The notes under the pieces are model-generated. The model did no database searches and was not told the origin of the DNA. It saw nothing but the letters and a program-made list of their open reading frames with translations. Made by a program: the position numbers and the translations under genes. A stretch of DNA of 64,000 nt from Halanaerobium hydrogeniformans (lineage in GTDB: Bacteria > Bacillota > Halanaerobiia > Halanaerobiales > Halanaerobiaceae): NCBI RefSeq assembly GCF_000166415.1, contig NC_014654.1:868001-932000 (forward strand), given 5' to 3'. The stretch's first letter is position 1. Every line of letters begins with the position of its first letter. Positions 25,369-33,804 of the stretch are shown in pieces.

Positions 25369-27141
25369 ATGAAAAAAGAAAAAATGAAAATTTTATTTGT
25401 AGCTTCAGAGGCAGATCCATTTATCAAAACTGGAGGTCTTGCTGATGTAGCAGGTTCTTTACCACAGGCTTTAATTGAAGAAGGCCATGATGTAAGGCTG
25501 GTAATACCTCAGTACAGACAGATTCCGGAAAAATATCAGGAGAAGATGGAATCAGTCTGTCATTTTAGGACTAAACTGGCCTGGAGAGACAGATATCTAG
25601 GGGTTAACTATTTAGAAGAAGATGGAGTACCGGTTTATTTTATTGATAATAAACATTACTTTGATAGAGATTCTCTCTATGAAAATGAGGATAAACATGA
25701 GCAGTATGCGTTTTTCTCACAGGCTGTATTAGATATGCTGCCTGTAATTGGGTTTCAACCTGATGTTATTCATGCTAATGACTGGCAAACTGGTCCTTTG
25801 CCTGTGCTTTTTGCAGACCGCTATCGACAGCAGGATTTTTATAAGGATATAAAGACCGTATTTACTATACATAATATCCGCTATCAGGGTCAATTTGGAC
25901 CTGAAGTAGCTGGCGATGTTTTAGGTTTAGCTCATAATCACTGGGAGAGCGGTAAAATCCGTCATAATGGACTTACAAATTATATGAAATGTGGAATAAT
26001 GTATGCTGACCATATTACAACCGTTAGTGAAAGTTATGCTCAGGAAATACAGACTTCATATTTTGGAGAAGGTCTTGATTATGCTCTCAGGCTGCGTGGT
26101 GATGATTTAAGTGGAATAGTTAATGGAATAAGCTATGATAAATTTAATCCTGCCACAGATGAGAACATCCCGGTTCGTTATTCTAAAGGGGAGATTGATA
26201 AAAAAATAGCTAACAAGATCCATATTCAGCAGAAAATGGGCCTTAAAGTTGATGCAGATATTCCTTTAATCGGCTTTATTTCTCGCCTGGTTGAACAAAA
26301 GGGTCTTGATTTGGTTAAGGCTGTTTTTGATGAGATCTTAGAAACTGGTGCTCAGCTTTTAATTCTGGGTACAGGTTATAGAGAATACGAAGATTTCTTA
26401 AAAGCTAAACAGTCCGAATATCCGGATAATCTCTCTGTTAATATTATGTATGACAGCAAACTGGCCAATCAAATTTATGCAGGTAGTGATATGTTCTTAA
26501 TGCCTTCTCGCTATGAACCATGTGGTTTAAGCCAGTTGATCAGTTTCCGTTATGGAACAATTCCTATCGTTAGAGAAACCGGTGGCTTGAATGATACAGT
26601 GGTTTCCTACAAAGAAGAGACAGGAGAAGGAACAGGCTTTGCATTTGCTGCCTATAATGCCCATGATATGCTTTATACGATCCAGAGAGCGGTTTCTTTC
26701 TATAAGCAAAAAGGAGTCTGGAACAAATTAGTTTCAAGAGTTATGAATCTTGATTACAGCTGGCACAATTCAGCTCGCAAATATGAAGACCTTTATGCTG
26801 AACTTGTTGGTTTAGAGATCGAAAAAGAAGAACAAGAAGCTGATACCCCCGTAAATATTAAAGTTTATGAACCACAGGTAACCGATATTGTTGAAACTAA
26901 AGAGAGTAAAGAGGCAGGAAAAGCAGAGTCTGAGCAAAAAGAAAAAGCTCGGCTAATTGATATTAATGCTGCTTCTGTTGAAGAACTTTCGCAGTTAGAT
27001 GGGATCGGCAATGCTTATGCAGAAAGAATAGTTTCTTACAGAGAAGAAAATGGTCCTTTTGCAGCAAAAAGTGATCTAACAGCTGTTAAAGGTATAGGCA
27101 AGAAAAAATATCAAAATATTGCCGATATGATTAAGGTATAG
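25369..27141 (+). CDS. glgA: Glycogen synthase with an added C-terminal ComEA-like helix-hairpin-helix domain
   Basis: Residues 1-480 are a standard GT5 glycogen synthase using ADP-glucose: KTGGLADVAGSLP near the N-terminus, HANDWQTGPLP, TIHNIRYQG, and YEPCGLSQLISFRYGTIP near the C-terminal end. Normal family length is about 480. Here a charged Glu/Lys-rich linker (about 485-527) is followed by about 60 residues with two helix-hairpin-helix motifs (INAASVEELSQLDGIG and LTAVKGIGKKKYQNIA), as in the DNA-binding ComEA family. The fusion is continuous and in frame. ATG 25369, 7 nt after AGGAGG, is preferred over TTG 25366. Divergent from glgBCD; a terminator follows. Confidence 0.92.
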   Translation: MKKEKMKILFVASEADPFIKTGGLADVAGSLPQALIEEGHDVRLVIPQYRQIPEKYQEKMESVCHFRTKLAWRDRYLGVNYLEEDGVPVYFIDNKHYFDRDSLYENEDKHEQYAFFSQAVLDMLPVIGFQPDVIHANDWQTGPLPVLFADRYRQQDFYKDIKTVFTIHNIRYQGQFGPEVAGDVLGLAHNHWESGKIRHNGLTNYMKCGIMYADHITTVSESYAQEIQTSYFGEGLDYALRLRGDDLSGIVNGISYDKFNPATDENIPVRYSKGEIDKKIANKIHIQQKMGLKVDADIPLIGFISRLVEQKGLDLVKAVFDEILETGAQLLILGTGYREYEDFLKAKQSEYPDNLSVNIMYDSKLANQIYAGSDMFLMPSRYEPCGLSQLISFRYGTIPIVRETGGLNDTVVSYKEETGEGTGFAFAAYNAHDMLYTIQRAVSFYKQKGVWNKLVSRVMNLDYSWHNSARKYEDLYAELVGLEIEKEEQEADTPVNIKVYEPQVTDIVETKESKEAGKAESEQKEKARLIDINAASVEELSQLDGIGNAYAERIVSYREENGPFAAKSDLTAVKGIGKKKYQNIADMIKV

Positions 27142-27169
27142 TAAATATAAATTATCAAATATTAAATCA

Positions 27170-27217
27170 AGGCCGTCTACTTTGGAATTGCAAATCAAAG
27201 TAGCGGTCTTTTTTTGT
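27170..27217 (+). terminator. Rho-independent terminator after glgA
   Basis: GGCCGTCTACTTTG (27171-27184) pairs, with a small bulge, with CAAAGTAGCGGTC (27196-27208), followed by seven T. Confidence 0.75.
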
Positions 27218-27228
27218 TAAAATTAGGT

Positions 27229-27257
27229 TTGCTTATAGAGCTAAAATTAAATATAAT
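27229..27257 (+). promoter_or_regulatory. Predicted promoter of the FucI-like/suf gene run
   Basis: TTGCTT (27229-27234), 17 bp spacer, TATAAT (27252-27257), 40 bp before the first start codon. Confidence 0.5.
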
Positions 27258-27297
27258 AGTAATGGAAAAGAGAAAAAGACATTTTGGAGGTTAGATG

Positions 27298-28521
27298 ATG
27301 AAAATTGCCCTGCTTTCTATATTATCAGAGATACATGATGAAGAGAGGATTAATGATAGTCTTAAAGATAAATATCAATTTTTAAATAATAATTTTGAAA
27401 TTACAGAAATAGCAGTTGATGAGGTTGCTGACCATGATTTTTCAGATTATGATCTAACTATTAATTTTATTAAATCAGGAGGTTCTGAGAAAAATTTTGC
27501 CAGGATTTTTGAATATCTACCCCAACCGGTTTATTTATATGCTGTTGAGCTTCATAATTCCCTTCCAGCTGCTTTAGAAATATTGAGCTTTGTTAATGCC
27601 CGAGGAGCAGAAGCGAAGATTCTTCATGGAGAAAATGAAGATCTGCTGGTTGAAATTAAGGAATTAATTGAATACAGACGGATCAGAAACAAGATCTCAG
27701 AAGCTAAAATCGGTGTGATTGGTAAACCATCTGACTGGTTAATAGGGAGTCAGGTCGATAGAGAGCATGCTGCTCAACACTGGGGTACAGAATTTATCGA
27801 TATAGAAATGGAAGAAGTTTATAGTGCCTTGAAAAATATTGAGCAAAAAGAAGCAGAAAAAGTTGCAGAACAATATTTTATTAAGGCTGAAAAGATGCTT
27901 GAAAGTAGTAAAGCAGATTTAATAAAGGCTGCTGAGATTTATCTGGCCCTTAAAAAGCTTGCTGTTGATTATGATTTAGATGCTTTAACGATTAGATGTT
28001 TTGATCTGGTTGAAAAAATTAATAATACCGGCTGTCTTGCACTTGCACTTTTAAATGATGAAGGGATTACTGCAGGTTGTGAAGGAGATATAGCAGCTGT
28101 GTTTACTATGTATTTAGCTGCACAATTGACCGGTGAGACACCCTTTATGGCAAATCCGGTTAAAATAGATAGTAAAAAAGATCAGATAAATTTTGCCCAC
28201 TGTACTGTTCCCCTCTCTATAAGCGAAAAATTTATTTTGCGTTCTCATTTTGAAACAGGAATTGGGGTCGGAATACAGGGTATTTTAAGAAAAGAGGCTG
28301 TTACCGTTTTTAAAATTGGTGGAGCTGGTTTAGAACAATATTTTGTTGCTGAAGGAAAAATTATAGAGAATATGAATTCTCAAAATGCCTGTAGAACTCA
28401 AATCAAAGTTGAGCTACCACAGAGCTCAGATTATTTTCTTTCTGACGCTATTGCCAATCATCATTTGATTATAGCAGGTCATCATGCCGCTAAAATAAAC
28501 CATTTTTTAGCAAAGGAATAA
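27298..28521 (+). CDS. L-fucose/L-arabinose isomerase-like protein
   Basis: About 407 residues with the fold signs of the FucI/AraA superfamily: an N-terminal domain with SDYDLTINFIKSGG, a central GVIGKPSDWLIGS motif, and a C-terminal segment with EGDIAAVFTMYLA and the final HHLIIAGHHAA, where FucI-like proteins place metal-binding histidines. The known members are sugar isomerases that use Mn2+, but many relatives of this length are annotated only as isomerase-like and have no proven substrate. It is the first gene of a run that continues with sufC and sufB (19 bp gap). ATG 27298 has better spacing (7 nt) to TGGAGG than ATG 27295. Confidence 0.72.
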   Translation: MKIALLSILSEIHDEERINDSLKDKYQFLNNNFEITEIAVDEVADHDFSDYDLTINFIKSGGSEKNFARIFEYLPQPVYLYAVELHNSLPAALEILSFVNARGAEAKILHGENEDLLVEIKELIEYRRIRNKISEAKIGVIGKPSDWLIGSQVDREHAAQHWGTEFIDIEMEEVYSALKNIEQKEAEKVAEQYFIKAEKMLESSKADLIKAAEIYLALKKLAVDYDLDALTIRCFDLVEKINNTGCLALALLNDEGITAGCEGDIAAVFTMYLAAQLTGETPFMANPVKIDSKKDQINFAHCTVPLSISEKFILRSHFETGIGVGIQGILRKEAVTVFKIGGAGLEQYFVAEGKIIENMNSQNACRTQIKVELPQSSDYFLSDAIANHHLIIAGHHAAKINHFLAKE

Positions 28522-28540
28522 ATTTATAAGGAGTGTTATA

Positions 28541-29290
28541 ATGCCAAAATTACTGGAAGTTAAAGATTTACATTTAAAAATTGAAGATGCTGATATCTTA
28601 AATGGCTTAAGTTTCAGCCTGGAAAAAGGAGAAGTCTTTGCCCTGATAGGTCCAAATGGTTGTGGTAAATCAACCCTTGCCTATACTTTAATGGGGATTA
28701 ATAAATATTATCCCGACCAGGGCCAGCTGCTTTTAAACGGAGAAGAGATAAAAGACCTGCCGATTAATGAAAGAGCAAAAAAAGGAATAACCCTGGCCTG
28801 GCAGGAACCAGCCCGTTATCAGGGTGTTACAGTGAGAGAATTTTTATCACTTGGCTTAAAAGCAAAAGGTGAAGAAGTTACAGAAGCAAAACTCAGAGAT
28901 GCTCTGCAAAAAGTTGCAATAAGACCAGAAGTTTATTTAGATCGCTTTGTTGATAAAAGTTTAAGTGGTGGAGAAAGAAAAAGAATAGAGTTAGCTTCTT
29001 TGATTTTAATGCACCCAGAATTGATCATTTTAGATGAGCCTGATTCTGGAGTAGATATTGTAGCTTTAAATAATATTGCTGATATGATAAATTATTTTAA
29101 AGATTCACAGAGCGGAATTTTATTGATCACCCATTCACAGGAAATGCTCAAGTATGCAGATCGGGCCGCTTTATTATGTGATGGTGAAATCATTCGTCAG
29201 GGTAAACCTGATGCAATAAGTGAGTACTTTCAATCATTCTGTGGGCCCTGTAAAAAGGCTGAAGAATGTGAAACGGAGGTGGCAAGTTAA
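28541..29290 (+). CDS. sufC: SufC-type Fe-S assembly ATPase
   Basis: 249 residues with all ABC-ATPase motifs: Walker A GPNGCGKST, signature LSGGERKR, Walker B LIILDEPDSG and the switch His in LLITHSQEM. The LNGEEIKDLPINERAKKGI region is SufC-like. It drives assembly of iron-sulfur clusters on the SufB scaffold in the cytoplasm. Only sufC and one sufB/D-like gene are present, without sufS, sufU or sufD, like the minimal two-protein systems of anaerobic bacteria and archaea. A C-terminal tail with CGPCKKAEEC could carry metal. Stop overlaps the next start by one base. Confidence 0.88.
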   Translation: MPKLLEVKDLHLKIEDADILNGLSFSLEKGEVFALIGPNGCGKSTLAYTLMGINKYYPDQGQLLLNGEEIKDLPINERAKKGITLAWQEPARYQGVTVREFLSLGLKAKGEEVTEAKLRDALQKVAIRPEVYLDRFVDKSLSGGERKRIELASLILMHPELIILDEPDSGVDIVALNNIADMINYFKDSQSGILLITHSQEMLKYADRAALLCDGEIIRQGKPDAISEYFQSFCGPCKKAEECETEVAS

Positions 29291-30228
29291 TGAAAGATTA
29301 TGAAATGATGGTTGATGCCTATAAAGAGGCTGGTGGAAATGATATATTTTCTGATAGTGAAGTAGCCCATTTAGTTATGGAAAGAGATCAAATACTGGGT
29401 TCTAATCTGGTAGAAGGTTTAGAAGTTGATGCCAAAAAAATTGCCGAAGATACTGTTGCTGTTAAAGTAAGAATTAAAGCAGGCTATAAAATAAAAAATC
29501 CTGTTCATATGTGTTTTGGAGTTCTCCCAAAAGAAGGTAGACAAAAAATAGATATGCAGGTTGAAGTAGAAAAAAATGCCCATGTTGAGGTTAGAGCAGA
29601 CTGTGTATTTCCAAATGCAGTTAAGGTTCAGCATATCATGGATGCTGTAATCAATGTTCAGGCTGGAGGCAGCTATATCTATAAAGAACATCATTTTCAC
29701 GGAGATAATGGTGGAGTAGAGGTAATTGCTAAATCTAAGATCAATGTTGGTCCTCATGGTCATCTGGTTACAAAGTTTGATCTGCTTAAAGGTAGATGTG
29801 GTAAGATCGATTTTGATTATACTGCCGATTTAGATGATTATGCTAAAGTAGATATGCTGGCCAGGATAAGTGGGGAAAAAGATGATGTGATTAAAATAAG
29901 GGAAGCCGCCCATTTAAATGGCAGGGGCTCTAGAGGAGTGCTTGATTCTAAGATCGCTATTAAAGATAAAGCAGAAGCTGAGATATATAATGAATTGACA
30001 GCTGATGCACCAGAAGCGATGGGACATGTTGACTGTACCGAGATCATTAAAGACCATGCTATTGCAAGAGCAATACCGATTGTAGATGTTAGGCATCCAG
30101 AAGCAAAGGTAACCCACGAGGCTGCTATAGGGAGTGTGGACAGTACCCAGCTGCAGACTTTAATGGCCCGTGGCTTAGATGAAGAAGAAGCTTCAGAAGT
30201 GATTATTCAGGGTCTGCTAAATGACTAA
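29290..30228 (+). CDS. sufB: SufB/SufD-like Fe-S cluster scaffold protein
   Basis: 312 residues, shorter than SufB of aerobes (about 465-495). The right-handed beta-helix core is seen in the central EVRADCVF...IMDAVINVQAGG region and the SufBD signature follows: RGSRGVLDSKIAIKDKAEAE, then GHVDCTEIIKDHA and HPEAKVTHEAAIGSVD. The Cys in HVDCTE and His in THEAAIG match scaffold residues known in SufB. Overlaps sufC by one base, so the two are coupled. It forms the scaffold of a minimal SufBC (SmsCB-type) iron-sulfur system. Confidence 0.87.
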   Translation: MKDYEMMVDAYKEAGGNDIFSDSEVAHLVMERDQILGSNLVEGLEVDAKKIAEDTVAVKVRIKAGYKIKNPVHMCFGVLPKEGRQKIDMQVEVEKNAHVEVRADCVFPNAVKVQHIMDAVINVQAGGSYIYKEHHFHGDNGGVEVIAKSKINVGPHGHLVTKFDLLKGRCGKIDFDYTADLDDYAKVDMLARISGEKDDVIKIREAAHLNGRGSRGVLDSKIAIKDKAEAEIYNELTADAPEAMGHVDCTEIIKDHAIARAIPIVDVRHPEAKVTHEAAIGSVDSTQLQTLMARGLDEEEASEVIIQGLLND

Positions 30229-30258
30229 AGAAAGTTTAGCAACAAGGAGGAATAAGTA

Positions 30259-31218
30259 GTGCTTAAGAAAAAAATAAAAAGCTTATCAATTCTAACCCTA
30301 CTTTTATTAATGCTCTTTATATTCTCAGCCTTTAATCCGGCAGCAGCTTTAGAAGTAAATATTAATGCTCCTAACGTACCAGCTGCAATTCCATTTTTGT
30401 GGATGCAGGAAGAAGCTGAAGTTTTAGATTCTCTTGAGATCAATTTAAATTTATCCTCAGATCACCAGCGGGGAATATCACTAATAGCTCAAAATGAGAT
30501 AGACTTTTTGCTTACAGGCAGTAATGTTGGAGCAAATGCCTATAATAGAGGAGTAGATTTAAAACTTTTAAATATCAATACCTGGGCCATCGACTATTTA
30601 TTAACTTATGATTTTGAAATAGAAGAATGGCAGGAACTTAAATCTAAATCACTTGCTTTACCATTACAGGGAGGTCCACTTGACTTTTTGGCCCGTTACT
30701 TGCTGGAGGCCAATGCTGTTGACCCAGAATCTGTCAACTTTGTCTACAGATCTTTACCAGGGGCTGCCCAATATTTTATGGCAGGTAATCTTGATGCAAT
30801 AATCTTGCCTGAACCCCTTGTTACGGTGACAATGCTAAATTCTGAAGAAGCTGTACTGTCAATGGATATTCAGGAAGAATGGGCTGAGGTTCATGGAGAT
30901 CCCAGGATTCCTTTTGTAGGTCTTTTTGTAAGTGGTAAATTTGCAGAAGAGAACCCCCAGTTTACAAATATCATCAACGGTTATTACGGTCAGGGAGTTA
31001 ACTGGGTAAATGAAAATCCAGCTGCTGCAGCTGAGCTTGCCGCAGAGCATTTTGACATGCCTGCTCCAGTGATCGAGCAGTCTTTAAGCAGGGTTGATTT
31101 AAATATCTATCCTGAAGCTGAAAGCAGAGCTCTTGTAGAGTTATACTTCTCTGAAATATTAGAGATGTATCCAGAAATGATAGGTGGCCAGATGGTAGAT
31201 GAAGAATTCTATTTTTAA
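30259..31218 (+). CDS. ABC transporter substrate-binding protein (SsuA/NMT1-like)
   Basis: 319 residues with a GTG start 7 nt after AAGGAGG. The N-terminus is a clear signal peptide (KKKIKSL, then a Leu-rich core and AAA cleavage region); no lipobox cysteine is visible. The mature part has the two-lobe fold of periplasmic proteins of the nitrate/sulfonate/thiamine-precursor class, with LPLQGGPLDFLARYLL and PEPLVTVTMLN blocks. It belongs to a three-gene transporter with the next two genes, whose frames overlap. The substrate is not known. Confidence 0.83.
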   Translation: MLKKKIKSLSILTLLLLMLFIFSAFNPAAALEVNINAPNVPAAIPFLWMQEEAEVLDSLEINLNLSSDHQRGISLIAQNEIDFLLTGSNVGANAYNRGVDLKLLNINTWAIDYLLTYDFEIEEWQELKSKSLALPLQGGPLDFLARYLLEANAVDPESVNFVYRSLPGAAQYFMAGNLDAIILPEPLVTVTMLNSEEAVLSMDIQEEWAEVHGDPRIPFVGLFVSGKFAEENPQFTNIINGYYGQGVNWVNENPAAAAELAAEHFDMPAPVIEQSLSRVDLNIYPEAESRALVELYFSEILEMYPEMIGGQMVDEEFYF

Positions 31219-31951
31219 ACCCTTTTATTTAGTTTTAATTATTCTAATCCTGATCTGGGAGCAGGCAGCTGCTGGTTTAAACAGCCTGATCCTGCCCTCG
31301 GTCGGGGAGAGTTTAAATGCTTTACATGAAATTGCAGCCACAGGGATTTTGTATTCAAGTTTTATGATTACCCTCAGGAGAACTTTAATAGCTTACAGTC
31401 TGGCTGTAGCTGTTGGAATAATACTGGCTTTATTAATGCATAGATTTGAATATTTTAAAAGATCATTTAGACCTTTAATTACGATGATTCAGGCTACTCC
31501 ACCTGTTGTCTGGATCGCCTTGGCTATAATCTGGTTTGGAGTAGCAGAAGATCTTACCCCGATTTTTTTGATATTTATTGTTTCAATGCCGGTTATATTT
31601 GTTAATCTTTTTCAGGGTATAGATGATCTCAATACAGAGCTGGTGGAAATGGCAGAGGCCTATTCTACTCCCCGATTGAGAATAATTAAAGAAATATATT
31701 TCCCAGCTTTACTTCCTGCCCTTGTCTCTGCTTTAAGTATAGCTTTTGCCTTTGCCTGGAAGTCATCAGTTTTTGCAGAGTTTATCGGTTCTTCCAGTGG
31801 AATCGGTTATCAATTGAGCAGGGCTAATAGTATGCTGGCAACAGATAAATTGTTTGCCTGGACCATAATCTTGCTTCTGTTTATGATTTTTGTAGAATAT
31901 TATCTCCTGGAAAAATTAAAGGCCAGGGTTAGTAGGTGGAAAAATGACTGA
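31199..31951 (+). CDS. ABC transporter permease (SsuC/TauC-like)
   Basis: 250 residues, about six membrane helices, with the binding-protein-dependent permease EAA motif (MAEAYSTPRLRIIKEIYFPALLPALVSA, seen in two halves). Its start is 20 bp inside the end of the binding-protein gene, so translation is coupled. Pairs with the ATPase at 31944 as an importer of the sulfonate/nitrate/taurine family. The membrane segment GIILALLMHRFEYFKR and the later KSSVFAEFIGSSSGIGYQL are typical of this family. Confidence 0.87.
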   Translation: MKNSIFKPFYLVLIILILIWEQAAAGLNSLILPSVGESLNALHEIAATGILYSSFMITLRRTLIAYSLAVAVGIILALLMHRFEYFKRSFRPLITMIQATPPVVWIALAIIWFGVAEDLTPIFLIFIVSMPVIFVNLFQGIDDLNTELVEMAEAYSTPRLRIIKEIYFPALLPALVSALSIAFAFAWKSSVFAEFIGSSSGIGYQLSRANSMLATDKLFAWTIILLLFMIFVEYYLLEKLKARVSRWKND

Positions 31952-32726
31952 AGAAAAAGAAAAAATACTGGAATTTAAAAATGCTAAAAAAAGTTATGGG
32001 AAATTAACAGTTTTAAAAGATTTAAATTTAAGTGTTTATAAAGGGGAAATAACCTGTTTGCTTGGTCCCTCAGGTAGTGGTAAAACAACCGTATTTAGAA
32101 CTGCTGCCGGAATAGAAGAACTTGATGAAGGAGCCATAATTAAAAAAGATTCACTGCGTTTAGCTTATGTTTTTCAGGAGCCAAGGCTTTTGCCCTGGAA
32201 AAGTGCAGAAGAAAATTTAATTTTTGTTCAGAAAAATTATCAACTGGAAAAGGAAGCCAAATTGCGTGATCTCTTATTTAAGCTCTCTGGTTTAAGTAAT
32301 TTTAAAAATAGCTACCCTCATGAATTATCCGGGGGAATGAAACAGCGCTTAGAGTTGATCAGAGCTTTTGCGGTTAAAGCTGATCTGGTTTTTTTAGATG
32401 AGCCGCTCAAGTCATTGGACATGAAAACTAAATATAATCTCAGAAAAATGATTAACTTAATCCAAAAAGAAAGTGGAGTCAGCCTGTTTTTTATCACCCA
32501 TGACCCAGAAGAGGCTCTTCTGCTGGCAGATAGGATTTATATTTTAGCAGGAGAAGGTTCGGGAATAAAAAAAGAGATGCAGATCAAAAAAGAGCGCTCT
32601 AAAAGGAAAATAAGTGATCCTGAGCTTTATCAAAGCTTAGAAGAGATAATGGCAATATTTACTGACTTAGTTGCAGAATTTGCGGTAGATAAAAATGAAT
32701 TAAAAGAATTACAAGTAAAGAATTAA
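31944..32726 (+). CDS. ABC transporter ATPase (SsuB/TauB-like)
   Basis: 260 residues. Walker A GPSGSGKTT, signature LSGGMKQRLE, Walker B LVFLDEPLKSLD and switch His in FFITHDPEEALL. The FQEPRLLPWKSAEENL segment is characteristic of SsuB/TauB-type ATPases. Start overlaps the permease stop by 8 bp. It energises the importer formed with the two genes upstream. The C-terminal 50 residues are rich in charged amino acids. Confidence 0.88.
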   Translation: MTEEKEKILEFKNAKKSYGKLTVLKDLNLSVYKGEITCLLGPSGSGKTTVFRTAAGIEELDEGAIIKKDSLRLAYVFQEPRLLPWKSAEENLIFVQKNYQLEKEAKLRDLLFKLSGLSNFKNSYPHELSGGMKQRLELIRAFAVKADLVFLDEPLKSLDMKTKYNLRKMINLIQKESGVSLFFITHDPEEALLLADRIYILAGEGSGIKKEMQIKKERSKRKISDPELYQSLEEIMAIFTDLVAEFAVDKNELKELQVKN

Positions 32727-32741
32727 CAGGGATGTGCTTAA

Positions 32742-33782
32742 ATGGATAAAAATAAAAAGGACTATTTGTATCAAATTGTCAGCAAATATGGACAGAACCC
32801 TATTTCTTATCATGTTCTAGAAAGTGATAAAAAACATTTTTTCGTTGCAGGGATAGAGGGGGTTATAGCATATGCGACAGTTGGTGATGTGGTGGTAGTT
32901 TCTGGAGATATTGTTGCTTCTCAAGCAGATGCAGCAGAACTTTTATCAGAATTCACTGCTTTTTCTAAAAAAAATAATTATTCTATTCTTTTTTTAAATA
33001 CAACCGAAAAGTTTTTGGAATTATATAAAAAATTTGGTTTTGAAAATATTAAGTATGGAGAAGAAGCCCTTTTTAAACTGGCTGATTATGATCTTAAAGG
33101 TGGTAAGGTGGCAAAGGTTAGAGCTGCTATTAATCATGCTAATAAAGCCGGGATCGAGGTTGGTGAATATAAGCCTAAGGAAAAGAGAGATCCTGAATTA
33201 GAAGATGAAATTATAGAACTATCTAAAGAATGGTTTAAAATGAAAAAAGGTGGAGAAATTAAGTTTAGCCTGGGTGGAATTGGGCTTGAAGAACCTTATG
33301 ACAGAAGATATTTTACGGCAAAAAATAGTGAGGGCAAACTATTAGGTTTTGTAGTATTTATCCCTTATGAAAACAAAAAGGGTTATCTGGCTGAAGTTAC
33401 TAGAAGGCTGCCTGATGCACCACAGGGAGTAATTGAAAAAATGGTTTATGAAGCTTTTATGCAATTTAAAGAAGAAGGAGCAGAATGGGGAAGCCTGGGG
33501 CTTGTACCTCTGGTAAATGTTAGAGAAGAGGATATTAAAAACAAGTTAACCACCAGGATTTTCGAATATATATATGAAAATATGAATTATTTTTATGGTT
33601 TTAAAAACCTGCATCATGCCAAAAAGAAATATGCACCAACTGATTGGGAAGCAAGATATTTAGTTTATTATCCCAAAAGATTTACTCCCCAACTTGCTTA
33701 TGCATTATTAAAGGTTAAAAAACCGAAGGTGCTTAAAAATTATTTACTACCGATGCTCAAAAAGGGTTTTATATCTAACTAA
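32742..33782 (+). CDS. Phosphatidylglycerol lysyltransferase C-terminal domain protein (DUF2156)
   Basis: 346 residues resembling the cytoplasmic C-terminal domain of MprF (LPG synthase C), a tandem GNAT-like fold that transfers an aminoacyl group from charged tRNA to lipid. The motifs include GDPV-like VVVSGDIVAS, LNTTEKFLELYKKFGF and a Phe/Tyr-rich C-terminal half (EYIYENMNYFYGFKNLHHAKKKY in two parts). The MprF membrane flippase domain is absent, so it is a stand-alone soluble form whose acceptor is unclear. It lies 15 bp after the ABC transporter ATPase, in the same run. Confidence 0.72.
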   Translation: MDKNKKDYLYQIVSKYGQNPISYHVLESDKKHFFVAGIEGVIAYATVGDVVVVSGDIVASQADAAELLSEFTAFSKKNNYSILFLNTTEKFLELYKKFGFENIKYGEEALFKLADYDLKGGKVAKVRAAINHANKAGIEVGEYKPKEKRDPELEDEIIELSKEWFKMKKGGEIKFSLGGIGLEEPYDRRYFTAKNSEGKLLGFVVFIPYENKKGYLAEVTRRLPDAPQGVIEKMVYEAFMQFKEEGAEWGSLGLVPLVNVREEDIKNKLTTRIFEYIYENMNYFYGFKNLHHAKKKYAPTDWEARYLVYYPKRFTPQLAYALLKVKKPKVLKNYLLPMLKKGFISN

Positions 33783-33804
33783 TTTAAATTAAGGAGTTGA
33801 AAAA

